Source of the DNA: Hydractinia symbiolongicarpus
Lineage: Eukaryota > Cnidaria > Hydrozoa > Anthoathecata > Hydractiniidae
Assembly: GCF_029227915.1 (NCBI RefSeq)
Contig: NC_079878.1
Coordinates: forward strand, 17,238,001-17,302,000
DNA length: 64,000 bases
Direction of reading: 5' to 3'
Positions 1 to 9,436 of this stretch are shown piece after piece. A program made the position numbers and the translations under genes. Positions within the stretch are counted from its first letter, which is position 1, and the number at the start of each line of letters is the position of its first letter. The notes below the pieces were generated by a model. That model had not been told where the DNA came from. It worked only from the letters and a program-made list of their open reading frames with translations, and searched no databases.

Positions 1-1
1 A

Positions 2-169
2 TTTGGCGTCTCGCAATTGATTTCGAAACATGACCTAAAGGTCTTAAGGGTAATCGCTGAAGATCGAAGTACATGGAAGTCCCTTTCAAGACACATATAT
101 ATTGCAGCTGAAGCAACTACTTATACTGAAGAAAATCTTACAGTAGATGATAGAAGCGAAGACAGCTGA
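2..169 (+). pseudogene. C-terminal remnant of a LINE reverse transcriptase
   Basis: An open frame enters from the left edge and stops at 167-169. Its sequence, with the pattern ISKHDLKVLRVIAEDRSTW followed by SLSRH, resembles the extreme C-terminus of many LINE polyproteins, where a D-R-x-x-W motif is common (family knowledge). The polymerase core would lie to the left of the window. There is no neighbouring start, so this is the tail of a longer gene or a dead fragment. The family assignment rests on a short motif and is tentative. Confidence 0.35.
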
Positions 170-480
170 TACATACATACATAAACTAAGTTAGCTAGCT
201 ATACATATTAAAAAAAAAGGAATAACAACATAATTCATAGGTTAGAGCTAGCCATGGGATGGGAGAGCAGGACTTGGAGAGGCTAAATTAGCTAGCTAAC
301 AGTAGCTAAGACCCCCAGTTAAATATATCTAAACTGGGAACACTTAGCTAAAACTAAAGCTAGCTATTTATGCTTAGTAAAACACACATAAAGAGAAACA
401 ATAGTAATGTAAAAATAATAACATTACAATAAGCAGTAAGTTCAACAAACCAAAGTTTTAGGTTTGTAAGTTAGCTAACA
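170..480. other. Gene-free TAGC-rich spacer
   Basis: No coding frame of note. It contains CATA and TAGC short repeats (repeated GCTAGCTA words), which recur through the window as a background feature of this genome. It probably includes the 3' untranslated tail of the LINE remnant to its left. Confidence 0.4.
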
Positions 481-568
481 GTTCAGTTGCCGTTAAGGGC
501 CGTTGAGTGCGGTCACGTTTCAACCGCGCTCCAAATGAAGCTGTAGCCGCAGGCACGAAAAGGGGAGT

Positions 569-844
569 ATGTCTCACATCCAACTTAGAGACTTTGTTGG
601 TAAAAGTAAAACTGATATAAACAAAATGAATAAAGAATCTCTGGTAAACTTGTTATTCAATAATAAAGAAATTGAGCAGTTGGACGATCTCAAGTCCATA
701 CGAGACAGCATAGAAGAGCTGAAAAATAATGTCATCAATCGCCTTCTCAATGAAAACAAACGACTCAAAAAACATATCAAGGAAATTGAAACCCAAAACT
801 ACGAACAGATGGATGAATTGGAGGACAACATGCGAAGTTGTTAA
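569..844 (+). CDS. LINE ORF1-like coiled-coil protein
   Basis: A 91-residue protein that starts at the ATG following a GC-rich leader. It is highly charged. Residues about 30-85 carry heptad-like spacing of L, I and M with many K and E, predicting a coiled coil. Short coiled-coil ORF1 proteins that form trimers on the element RNA are usual upstream of an endonuclease-RT ORF (family knowledge). There is no visible zinc knuckle or RRM. It ends about 360 bp before ORF2 in a different frame. It could be a truncated form of a longer ORF1; the role is inferred from position and coiled-coil character. Confidence 0.45.
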   Translation: MSHIQLRDFVGKSKTDINKMNKESLVNLLFNNKEIEQLDDLKSIRDSIEELKNNVINRLLNENKRLKKHIKEIETQNYEQMDELEDNMRSC

Positions 845-1071
845 ATTCCCATAATGACAAACCTTGTGCTGAGTAAACTTTCAGACTGCATTTTTGTTGA
901 TTTTGTTTTTCTCCCTTTCTTTGCATCTATTTATATAGTATATACTTCTAGAATTATCCAATTTATTATTTTAGCTAATAATCTGAAAGCTAAAACTACT
1001 TTTCATCCAACTTATTTACTCCCCTGTGTGTGTTTTGTGTCCACTCAACCACCAGTTTAATTCTCGTGAGA

Positions 1072-1072
<1 letters not shown>

Positions 1073-1107
<35 letters not shown>
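1073..1107. repeat. (TA)n microsatellite
   Basis: Uninterrupted alternating TA of about 30 bp, passing into TTTA repeats and a T-rich tract, in the linker between ORF1 and ORF2 of the LINE. Slippage here would change linker length only. Confidence 0.9.
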
Positions 1108-1111
<4 letters not shown>

Positions 1112-1204
1112 TTATTTATTTTTTTTTTCTTTTTTTTTGATTATTAATATTTATTTATTTATTTTCCTGTAGCACTTATTTACTTTTATACAAATTAACA
1201 ACCT

Positions 1205-4200
1205 ATGACCAATTTTCCCTGTAACATCTGCAAAAAAAATGTTAATAATAACCACCGAGCAATTCAATGCGATATTTGTAACCACTGGATTCATATAAAA
1301 TGTAACAACTTAGATAATACCAGTTATAATTTACTAAAACAGTCCACAACACCATGGTTTTGTATTGATTGCACAGCTAAAACACTACCTTTTCAAAATC
1401 TAAATAATGATCAATTTTTTCTCAATTCAAAAAACATAAATTTTAAATGTAACACATCTTCTCAACTTAATATAACACCTTCAGAAAATATCGAGGCTCT
1501 TCTAAAAGAATTTAACAATTTGTCATCCAACATGAATAAAGCTAATGATGATGATAATCCAACCATTAATTGTCAATATTATGATATCAATGACTTCTGT
1601 TCGTCAAAATTTAAATCTGAAAATTTCTTCTCTATTTTCCATCTGAATATAGCTTCTTTATCTAGACATAAACACGATCTTGAGACCTTATTAAATATCT
1701 TAAATTTTGATTTTAGCATTTTAGCTATTACTGAAACAAAAATTATGAAAAATTTGAATCCAAACTACGATATTAATCTAGAAGGCTATCAACTATTCCA
1801 CACTCCCACTGAATCCAGTGCAGGAGGGACATTATTATATGTACGCAATCACTTTAATTGTAAGATTCGAGATGATCTGAATATATACAAATCTAAAGAA
1901 TTAGAATCTATATTTATTGAAATAATTAGTCCTCGTAAAAAAAATACAATTGTAGGCTGTGTGTACAAACATCCGGGAATGTCAATTGATGATTTTAACT
2001 CTAACTATTTTCAACCAATAATTAACAAAACTATGAATGAAGACAAAAGTGTTTTTATATCCGGTGATTTTAATATAAATTTACTCAACATCAGTAAAGA
2101 CGACCAAAGTTCAGATTTCATTAATAATTTGTTTTCAAATCTCTGTATACCACATATTACACTACCAACAAGAATAACACCAAGATCTAAAACGCTAATT
2201 GATAACATATTTTCGAACTGTCTTGAATTTTCCGATTGTGTCTCAGGAAACCTAACTTCATCCATATCTGATCATTTACCTCAATTTTTATTGGTTCCAA
2301 ATTTGAACATAAAATCCAATTCTAAAAAACAAAATATTTATAAAAGAAACTATTCAAAATTCAACGAAGAAGCATTTCTACTTGACCTAACTAAAATTAA
2401 TTGGGATAATGAAATTTCTCTGAGTAAAAATGATCCTAATTATTCATTTGATAAATTTAATCATGCAATAAACCAATTATTAGATAAGCATATACCTTTA
2501 AAGAAGATGTCAAAAAAACAATACAAGCAACAATCTAAACCATGGATTACAAAAGGAATATGTAAATCTATCACTATAAGAGATAAATTACTGAAAAAAT
2601 TCATAAATTACAGAAAGAATGATAATTATAAAAATATGTTACACAATAATTATAAACAATACAGAAATTTAATTGTTGATTTGATCAGAAAAAGTAAAAA
2701 ACAACATTATCAAAAATATTTTTTTGAAAACTCGAATAACATTAGAAAAACTTGGGACGGAATCAAAACCATTATTAGCATATCCAAAATGAAAACCACT
2801 GTTCCTACTAGCCTAAAAATTAACAATAAAATTAACAATAATCCTGTTGATATTGCTAACTGCTTTAATAACTATTTTTCCACAGTAGGAGTAAAACTTC
2901 AAAATAAAATTTCACCTTCTAATAAACCATTCCATAATTACCTTAATGACGCGAATCACAATTCTTTTTTTATCAATCCTACTACTGAAAATGAAATAAT
3001 ACCACTGATATCTTCTTTAAATGAAAATAAAACAAACGGACCTTTTAGTATACCCAGCAATATTTTTAAACTTATTAAATTCAATGTATCAACACCCCTA
3101 TGCGAGATAATAAATCTATCATTTTCGACTGGCATCTATCCAGATAACTTAAAAATTGCAAAAATTATACCTATATATAAAAATAAAGGATCTAGTCTAG
3201 AATGTAACAATTACCGCCCAATATCACTCCTCTCTAATATTAATAAAATTTTTGAAAAACTCATGCACTCCAGATTATACAATTTTTTAGACTATCACAA
3301 TTGTATTTATGATCTACAATTTGGTTTTCGACAAAATCATTCCACTAATAATGCACTCTTCAGTATTACAGAGAAAATAAGAGAAACTTTAGATTTCAAC
3401 AACTTTGCATGTGGAACATTCATCGACCTGCAAAAAGCATTTGACACTGTTGATCATACTATCCTTTTAAAAAAACTTGAAAATTATGGAATTAGAGGAC
3501 TATCTAACTCCTGGTTCAGATCATACCTTAGTAACAGAAAACAATATGTTTCAATAAATGGTTTTGATTCAAATGTCCAAAATATAACAATAGGAGTACC
3601 CCAAGGGTCTGTACTTGGACCTTTACTATTTCTAATTTATATTAATGATCTAAACAATGCAATTAAATACTCAACAGTCCACCATTTTGCAGATGATACT
3701 AACTTACTGACAATTAGTGATAATTTAAAATCAATAAGGAAGCAATTAAACCTTGATCTAAGATTCCTTTGCAACTGGCTCCGGGCCAACAAAATATCCC
3801 TAAATGCTAGTAAAACAGAAATCATCCTCTTTACCCATCCAAACAAATCTATTGACTATGATATCAAAATAAAAATCAATGGCCATAAAATTTTACCTTC
3901 TGAATCTATTAAATATTTAGGGATCACTCTGGACAAACATTTAAAATGGCATATACACATAGATAATCTTAAAGTAAAACTATCCAGATCCATTGGGATA
4001 TTATCTAAAATAAGACACTATGTTTCCTATAATATTTTAACTAATATATATCATGCTATCTTCTCATCACATCTAACTTATGGATGTCAAATATGGGGAC
4101 ATAACAAAAGCACCTACCTGAATAGAATTATCTCCCTTCAAAATAAAGCAATTAAAATTATGAACTTCAAACCTGCAAACAGCCCTACTTCTCTATTATT

Positions 4201-4537
4201 TAATAAATCCAAAATACTTACTTTTCCTGACACAATTAAGCTGAAAGACTTTTTATTTGCGTATGATCATTATCATAAAAATTTGCCTAAACCTCTGCAA
4301 GGCATTTTCACTCTGGTTACAAATACTCATACCCATAATACTAGAAATGCATCAAACAATAACCTAATACTTCCAAATGTTAGTACCACTTGGTATGGAA
4401 TTTATAGTATAAAATATCAATCAATCCGTTGCTGGAATACAATTAATAACCAACACAGTGATAAAAAGCTGTCATCACTATCCAAAAACCAGTGCAAAAA
4501 AATAATTACAAATCAATTGTTAAGTAAATACTTATAA
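1205..4537 (+). CDS. LINE ORF2: PHD finger, endonuclease, reverse transcriptase
   Basis: A 1110-residue intact protein. Residues 5-57 form a PHD-type zinc finger (CNIC, CDIC, HIKC, WFCIDC). Residues about 145-370 are an exonuclease-endonuclease-phosphatase domain: HLNIAS, ITETK, GDFNINL (near 286) and the catalytic SDH (near 354). Residues about 660-900 are the reverse transcriptase, with NYRPISLL (near 668), FIDLQKAFDTVDH (near 738), GVPQGSVLGPLLF (near 797) and the FADD active site (near 826). The protein nicks target DNA and copies element RNA at the nick (target-primed reverse transcription, family knowledge). The domain order and 3' tetranucleotide tail suit CR1/L2-type jockey-group LINEs. 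The ATG is the first in frame and lies directly before the PHD finger. All key residues are present, so it may encode an active enzyme. Confidence 0.92.
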   Translation: MTNFPCNICKKNVNNNHRAIQCDICNHWIHIKCNNLDNTSYNLLKQSTTPWFCIDCTAKTLPFQNLNNDQFFLNSKNINFKCNTSSQLNITPSENIEALLKEFNNLSSNMNKANDDDNPTINCQYYDINDFCSSKFKSENFFSIFHLNIASLSRHKHDLETLLNILNFDFSILAITETKIMKNLNPNYDINLEGYQLFHTPTESSAGGTLLYVRNHFNCKIRDDLNIYKSKELESIFIEIISPRKKNTIVGCVYKHPGMSIDDFNSNYFQPIINKTMNEDKSVFISGDFNINLLNISKDDQSSDFINNLFSNLCIPHITLPTRITPRSKTLIDNIFSNCLEFSDCVSGNLTSSISDHLPQFLLVPNLNIKSNSKKQNIYKRNYSKFNEEAFLLDLTKINWDNEISLSKNDPNYSFDKFNHAINQLLDKHIPLKKMSKKQYKQQSKPWITKGICKSITIRDKLLKKFINYRKNDNYKNMLHNNYKQYRNLIVDLIRKSKKQHYQKYFFENSNNIRKTWDGIKTIISISKMKTTVPTSLKINNKINNNPVDIANCFNNYFSTVGVKLQNKISPSNKPFHNYLNDANHNSFFINPTTENEIIPLISSLNENKTNGPFSIPSNIFKLIKFNVSTPLCEIINLSFSTGIYPDNLKIAKIIPIYKNKGSSLECNNYRPISLLSNINKIFEKLMHSRLYNFLDYHNCIYDLQFGFRQNHSTNNALFSITEKIRETLDFNNFACGTFIDLQKAFDTVDHTILLKKLENYGIRGLSNSWFRSYLSNRKQYVSINGFDSNVQNITIGVPQGSVLGPLLFLIYINDLNNAIKYSTVHHFADDTNLLTISDNLKSIRKQLNLDLRFLCNWLRANKISLNASKTEIILFTHPNKSIDYDIKIKINGHKILPSESIKYLGITLDKHLKWHIHIDNLKVKLSRSIGILSKIRHYVSYNILTNIYHAIFSSHLTYGCQIWGHNKSTYLNRIISLQNKAIKIMNFKPANSPTSLLFNKSKILTFPDTIKLKDFLFAYDHYHKNLPKPLQGIFTLVTNTHTHNTRNASNNNLILPNVSTTWYGIYSIKYQSIRCWNTINNQHSDKKLSSLSKNQCKKIITNQLLSKYL

Positions 4538-4957
4538 GGAATATATATAAACTAATAATTTATTTGCTACACTTAAATTTAAATTTAAGTTTAATTATTT
4601 ATTCATTTTTTGTATATATATAGCTATATTTTTTTTATTTAATTTTGTTTAATTTTTGTTTATCTTATTTCATTTATTGATTTTTTGTTTGTTTTTCTTG
4701 TGTTTTTTTTTTTTTTTGTTTGTTTTGTCTAATTTATTTCTACTACGTATATATATATATGTCTATCTTATTTTTTTTTGTTGGCAGGGGGGCTAGTTCT
4801 TGATTAGATTTATCTATTTGACTAGCTCTCCTGTTAGGTTAGATTATTGCATTATTTATACTCTAGACAATTTATTTTTTTTTTTAAAAGTTTATTTTTT
4901 GTAATCTAACTTAACAAATAAATGTATTTTACTTACTTACTTACTTACTTACTTTAC
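4538..4957 (+). other. LINE 3' UTR ending in (ACTT)n
   Basis: An AT-rich tail with several T runs and short TA repeats and a conserved-looking G-rich stretch near 4785-4840, finishing in about six ACTT units at 4931-4955. Terminal tetramers are used as the RT recognition end in CR1/L2-type elements (family knowledge). Confidence 0.6.
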
Positions 4958-5439
4958 TTTTACTAACAGCTTTATGCAGCATTTTGAATTTTAGGACAAA
5001 CACATTAGTTACGCACCAGGGGATACATTAATTATGCAACAAAAACATAAACAAATATGGTGGCTAGGTTTTTTTTAAAAAAAGCGGTAAAATATAAAAC
5101 TTCAAGAATTTGAGGCTTTTCTTGGAAAATGCGAGTCTGCTTGTTCCAGTGACATAAAAACTAAACGTCTGAATACATCAAAGTTCTTACTATTATTGAT
5201 TTTAAATCCACTTCAAACTCCAGCTTTTATTTTCTAATTCTAACTTTACTACTTTACTTCTAGCTCTAACTACCACTTCTTACTTCACTTCTTGGACTCT
5301 TCTTTCTCTGAATTACTTTTTTTAAGACAGAGGGACCGTTCTTTTGTTGTTGTTGTTTTCGGTGTCAAGGGGCACCATTTTTGTAAAGAAAGCCGTTAAA
5401 TTTATTTCAGCAAATCAAGTTGCTCCATTTTGATCACGT
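4958..5439. other. Spacer without recognised gene
   Basis: AT-rich DNA with no convincing coding frame. It may hold the decayed remainder of the Helitron whose 5' end is at 5585 on the minus strand. Confidence 0.3.
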
Positions 5440-5585
5440 GATGTAAACAAAGTAAACCCGCCAGCAAAATGGACATAATTTTTTCGGTGACTTTAAAGGA
5501 AATTTCGGCAACATCAAAGGAAAATGACGATATCAACTTTGCCTGTCACAGACAGACGGACACACTTAGCGTATTATTATATAGA
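5440..5585 (-). mobile_element. Short Helitron, 5' end fragment
   Basis: Read on the minus strand, it begins at 5585 with TCTATATAATAATACGC, the same 5' end seen at 6326, 7819 (variant), 40907 and 41643. It abuts the CTAG 3' end of the next copy directly. Similarity to the other copies fades after about 145 bp. Confidence 0.6.
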
Positions 5586-6326
5586 CTAGTCGATAAGGCC
5601 CGTGAAAAAATCCACTGAGGCAGTATAAAAATAAAAAAGAAGCCTTATTTGAATTTTGATGACGTCTGCAACCTATCCCCCAGAAAATAATTCGGAAGGT
5701 CGTTTTCACGTTGCCTCTATCGTGTGGAGCTTAAAGCGCTGATCAAGAAAATGTATATGATCATGTGCTTTTGATGAGCGGTTAATGAGATATAAGGGTT
5801 TAAAAATTTTGCAGAAGTCAGCAATGGCCCGTCAAAACCTAAAAATTTTTATTTAGAAATTTATATACCTGTTGCCTTCCTCGTATAGATCTTGAAACGC
5901 TGATCAAGAAAATGTATAGGATCATGTACTTTTGACAAACGGTTGCAGAGATATTAGAGTTTGAAGGTTTTTTGATGACGTCATCAATCCGTCCATTCCG
6001 GAACGGATTTGGGGACCTAGGTTTGGGAAACTTAGCCAAATTGGTCCCAGGTGGTCCCTAGTTACCCACGCGGTGAAAAATCATTGACGTCACCACCTCG
6101 TTTCCAAGTTATTTAGCCTCAAAGTTTTAAGTGCACTGTAATGGCTTCATTAATTTAATATGTTAAAAGTACTGTTATTGACGTCGCGCCGTAACGTCAG
6201 AAAATTTAACATGTTAGACATGCATTTTTCGGTTACTTCAAAGAAAATTTCGGTAAGATTAAAGGAAAATGAACACATCCACTTTGCCTGTCACAGAGAC
6301 ACGGAACTGGCGTATTATTATATAGA
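5586..6326 (-). mobile_element. Non-autonomous Helitron, complete copy
   Basis: A 741-bp unit on the minus strand: 5' TC start (TCTATATAATAATACG, at 6326) and 3' CTAG end (5586-5589). A short GTGGA/TCCAC-type hairpin lies about 12 bp inside the 3' end. A TC start, a CTRR end and a subterminal hairpin without terminal inverted repeats define Helitrons (family knowledge). No Rep/helicase frame is present, so it is non-autonomous. It matches the plus-strand copy at 40907-41642. Internally there are two related blocks around a repeated TGATCAAGAAAATGTAT word. Confidence 0.75.
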
Positions 6327-7819
6327 CTAGTCGATAAAACCCGTGGAAAAATCCACTTAGACAGATTAACAGTAAAAAAGAACCATTATTTAAATTTTGA
6401 TGACGTCAGCAATGATCTGTCAACAACAAAATATTTTTTCATGGAAATTTGTTTTCACGTTGCCTCTATTGTGTAGAGCGTAAACTGCTGATCAAGACAA
6501 CGTATATGATCATGTGGTTTAAATAAGCAATTAATGAGATATAAAGGTTTAAAATGTTTCCTGACGGCAGCAATGGCCTGTCAAAACCCCAAAAATTTTT
6601 TTTAGAAATTTGCATACCTGTTGCCTTCGTCGTATAGATCTTGAAACAATGATCAAGAAAATATATAGGATCATGTACTTTTGAGAAACGGTTGCAGAGA
6701 TATTAGGGTTTGAAGATTTTTTGATGACGTCATTAACCCGTCCATCCCGAAACAGATTTTGGGACCCAGGTTTGGAAAACTTACCCAAATTGGTTCCAGG
6801 TGGTCCCTAGTTACCCACGCGGTGAAAAATTATTGACGTCACCACTTCGTTTCCAAGTTATTTGGCCTCAAAGTTTTAAGTGCACTGTAATGGCTTCACT
6901 TATGTTAACCCTATATTCGGTCCGGGGGGGGGGGGGGCGGATTCCGCCTCCCTGACGGTTTTTTTTTAATAACTCCTGATTGCTTTCTTATATGGCTATG
7001 ATACTTACTGAGTTTCAACATTTATCTATTAGACACCTGCATGCTAAATTTTTAGGTCCCATACCATTCAGAGGCTTTGATATTGGCCATTACTCGAAAC
7101 TACCCCTAAAATCTCTATGAAATCCTTATAATGGGGAAAATATAATAACTCCTGTTAGGATTATCCTTAGAACTTGAAACTTGCAACACAACTTTGTTTT
7201 GTCAAGAAGAATCATTTTGAATAATTTTGACACGTGACTAATCCGATTTCCCGATTTTGTCGGATTTTACCCGAAAATCGGGAAAAAACGGATTTTCGGT
7301 CAATTTTTGGCAATTTTTTATTCGATCCATGTAAAAACCGGAAGATATGTTAAAAACATTTTATTTAGCTTTTAGAAACTTCAAACAGAATGTAAAAATT
7401 CGCTCTAGAACAAAAGTAATTATATTTTAAGCAGATAGTGGCATTTTTAACAATTTTCAAGCTTCTGATGACGTCACAGAAAATGTGCTGACGCAAGCAA
7501 AAATTTATTGCCGCCATTTTGTTCCTTTTATGACGTACTACAAGTGTGCCAAGTTTGATTCAATTTGAACAAACCTATGAAAAGTTATTGATGGGGGGCG
7601 GAATCTGCCCCCCCCACCCCCCCCCCCCCCCCCCCCCCCGGTCATAGTGTGTTCGAAAAACCCCGGACCGAATAGGGTTAATATACTTTCCTTTGACGTT
7701 AATATTGTTTACCGTTAAAGTTTGATAAATTACAGAAGCGTTTTATGTATGTATATGTATTTTATATTTTATCCACTTTGCAAAAGGCACAGACAGAAGC
7801 TCCGTATTATTATAAGAGA
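6327..7819 (-). mobile_element. Helitron copy split by a nested transposon
   Basis: Its CTAG end (6327-6330) touches the TC end of the previous copy, giving a head-to-tail tandem. The 5' end is a variant (TCTCTTATAATAATACGG, ending at 7819). A TTAA-flanked element interrupts it at 6905-7681; without that insert the length is close to the 740 bp of the intact copies. Confidence 0.65.
6905..7681. mobile_element. piggyBac-like short element with TTAA target duplication
   Basis: TTAA at 6905-6908 and 7678-7681 flank terminal inverted repeats starting CCCTAT, matching over about 20 bp (right end reads CCCCGGACCGAATAGGG into TTAA). Both termini continue into long homopolymers, G at 6922-6937 and C at about 7613-7639, with GGGCGGA-type words inside. 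TTAA duplication with CCC-starting repeats is the piggyBac signature (family knowledge). There is no transposase frame, so it is a MITE mobilised in trans. Confidence 0.7.
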
Positions 7820-7850
7820 CTAGCCGGTAAAACCGGCGTCGACGCCGGGG
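7820..7850 (-). repeat. Helitron-like 3' end with stacked palindromes
   Basis: Immediately next to the TC end of the previous copy, the minus strand ends in the hairpin GCCGGTTTTACCGGC followed by TAG, the form of a Helitron 3' terminus. It is followed on the plus strand by a perfect 16-bp palindrome CCGGCGTCGACGCCGG. The body of this second Helitron type would lie to the right but no other boundary was found. Confidence 0.4.
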
Positions 7851-8117
7851 TAAGCCACAAGTGAAGGTGTGACCCGGCGTTGAAGATTCTGTGGGAGCGC
7901 TTAATAAGAGTCATAAACTGTGCCACACGATGAGATGGAGCGCTTTAGTACATGTATACAGTATGTCCTAAATTAAGTGAAGCGCATACACCATTGTAGT
8001 GTTGCGACTGTAACATATTTTTCAAAAAATAACTGACGTTACTAAAAACTAATAAACTAGAAATAACTGACAAAATGTAAACACTCTTTATCGTTAGAAA
8101 ATTGACAACTGGCAAAG

Positions 8118-8519
8118 ATGTGCATCAAATGCCTTGATGTTCTGAAAGCGTCAAGAGAGCGTACCAAACACCCGCACAAAAAACAAAGACAACTTTGCTA
8201 TAACTGCGATCACCCAGGCTATCTACATAGGCTAATTCTAGACAGGATTCGTTATACCCTACGGCAGGATACAGAGATAGCCTCCAAAGAATATCTGAGA
8301 TGTGATATTGTTACATATATACAGGCCCAATTTAAAGGCGGTATGAACTGGGGAAACCGAGGGAAGTGGCAGTTCCATCACAAGGTGCCACTAAAATATA
8401 GGGAGAATGGAGTATACCCAAGCGAGGAAGAACAAATTGCAAGACTGCATTACATCAACCTGAAGCCTATGTGGATTGCGGATAATCAGACGAAGGGTCA
8501 TCGATATATTACAGAATAA
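8118..8519 (+). CDS. HNH endonuclease-like protein, N-terminally damaged
   Basis: A 133-residue frame. N-terminal cysteine pairs (MCIKC, CYNCDHPG) are the remains of a zinc-ribbon region. The C-terminal half has WQFHHKVPLKY and LHYINLKPMW, the H-H/N core of an HNH nuclease also found in giant viruses and phages (family knowledge). The homologous gene at 23788-24708 has about nine zinc-ribbon repeats where this one has only two cysteine pairs. The sequence similarity continues upstream of the ATG but hits a TGA five codons earlier, so the true start was probably further left and has been lost. The role is probably cleavage of DNA during replication or integration, by inference. Confidence 0.65.
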   Translation: MCIKCLDVLKASRERTKHPHKKQRQLCYNCDHPGYLHRLILDRIRYTLRQDTEIASKEYLRCDIVTYIQAQFKGGMNWGNRGKWQFHHKVPLKYRENGVYPSEEEQIARLHYINLKPMWIADNQTKGHRYITE

Positions 8520-8580
8520 ACGTATTCTAGTGTGGTTGATAGGCTTACTAGACTATAAAGGCGCAGGTAGTTTTAAATAA

Positions 8581-9061
8581 ATGACCCTAGACATAGTGAA
8601 AGAGGCTCATACTTCAATCTTTACAGGACCAACGTTTTGTGGGAAAACACAACGTTTTCTAGACCTTCTAGAAGATGAATATAATTTTTTTTCACAATAT
8701 TATTATCCTCTGTCCAACCACACAATGGAACATCACTTACCTGTTCAATATCGATGACTGTATAGCGGACGAGAATCTCGATAAAAAACGGCAGCCTTTG
8801 CTTGAATTAGCGATTTCAGGTAGGCACAGGAAACATAGCCTATGGTTGTTAACACAATCGTATACCGCTTTACCGAAAAATTTTCGAAGACAAAAAAAGC
8901 AGCTCTTCCTGTGGTATTCGCACGAAAGGTCTGGTATGAAGCTCATTGATGAAGAAACCAATATGATCAGTAATTGGGAAGAGATCAAGGCCCAACTGAA
9001 AAAATCAAAACATGCGTGCTTATACGTAAGATTGGAGCACCCAGAACCTATAAAATTCTAA
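8581..9061 (+). pseudogene. FtsK/A32-type packaging ATPase, broken
   Basis: The first frame (8581-8757) contains a Walker A motif, GPTFCGKT, near residue 16. It is followed by a change of frame at about 8740 and then the rest of the protein: a Walker B-like region around DDCIADENLDKKRQPL, the SGRHRKHSLWLLTQSY sensor region, and a C-terminus ending at 9061. The stretch normally found between Walker A and B is mostly missing, so there is an internal deletion as well as a frameshift. Such ATPases pump the genome into capsids (family knowledge). The closest relative in the window is the fragment at 20552-20818. Confidence 0.75.
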
Positions 9062-9123
9062 ATTGATTGTTGCTCGTGCAGAACCTATAGGCGATTTTTT
9101 ATAGATTGTTTTGGTCCACAAAA

Positions 9124-9207
9124 GAGTCGCAGACCGCGCTAGTACAGCAGTACATTTATTTAAAAAATATGCCAATATGCTAGCGCAGTCTTTTCAATCT
9201 GCGACTC
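9124..9207. repeat. Inverted repeat, 84 bp span
   Basis: GAGTCGCAGA at 9124-9133 is matched by its exact complement TCTGCGACTC at 9198-9207. Inside, CGCGCTAG and GCTAGCGC extend the symmetry. It lies just after the ATPase and before the fragment at 9221; it could be a terminator hairpin or a foldback insertion. Confidence 0.5.
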
Positions 9208-9220
9208 TCATGCATGGTGT

Positions 9221-9334
9221 CGTTTCAAGGAAGATGCTCTTGTTACCGACAACTTTCACCGCAACCACTTCACATTGCCTGACGAAGATACGCAAGAGCT
9301 GTTCAAAGGGATGTTCAATATCGATATAGTGTAA
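9221..9334 (+). pseudogene. C-terminal fragment of an unrecognised Polinton gene
   Basis: A reading frame with coding character (FKEDALVTDNFHRNHF, then an acidic tail ending in FNIDIV) closes at TAA 9332-9334, with no start codon of its own. It lies between the ATPase and the integrase, where Polinton B has other genes. It is read as the tail of a gene whose 5' part was removed near the inverted repeat. The family is not recognised. Confidence 0.35.
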
Positions 9335-9436
9335 GCAGCGATGCTCCGCGCGTTGCAAATTTTGTGACTTTTTGAAAGTCACAAACAGTTGATCAAACAC
9401 GCTAGACACACAAGACGACAGATACCATTCCGCAGG

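Larger units (their letters stand above)
481..4957 (+). mobile_element. CR1/L2-like LINE with two ORFs
   Basis: The unit consists of a short GC-richer leader (about 481-568), a small ORF1, an AT-rich linker, a long PHD-endonuclease-RT ORF2, an AT-rich 3' untranslated region, and a terminal (ACTT)n run at 4931-4955. A 3' end in short tandem repeats rather than a long poly(A) is typical of CR1/L2-type LINEs (family knowledge). No target-site duplication was found by eye, so the left boundary is approximate. ORF2 has no internal stop over 1110 codons, so this copy may be young. Confidence 0.7.

Noticed and set aside
854-1060. 68-codon frame between LINE ORF1 and ORF2
   Set aside because: Hydrophobic low-complexity translation of an AT-rich linker, no motif, no link to either ORF.
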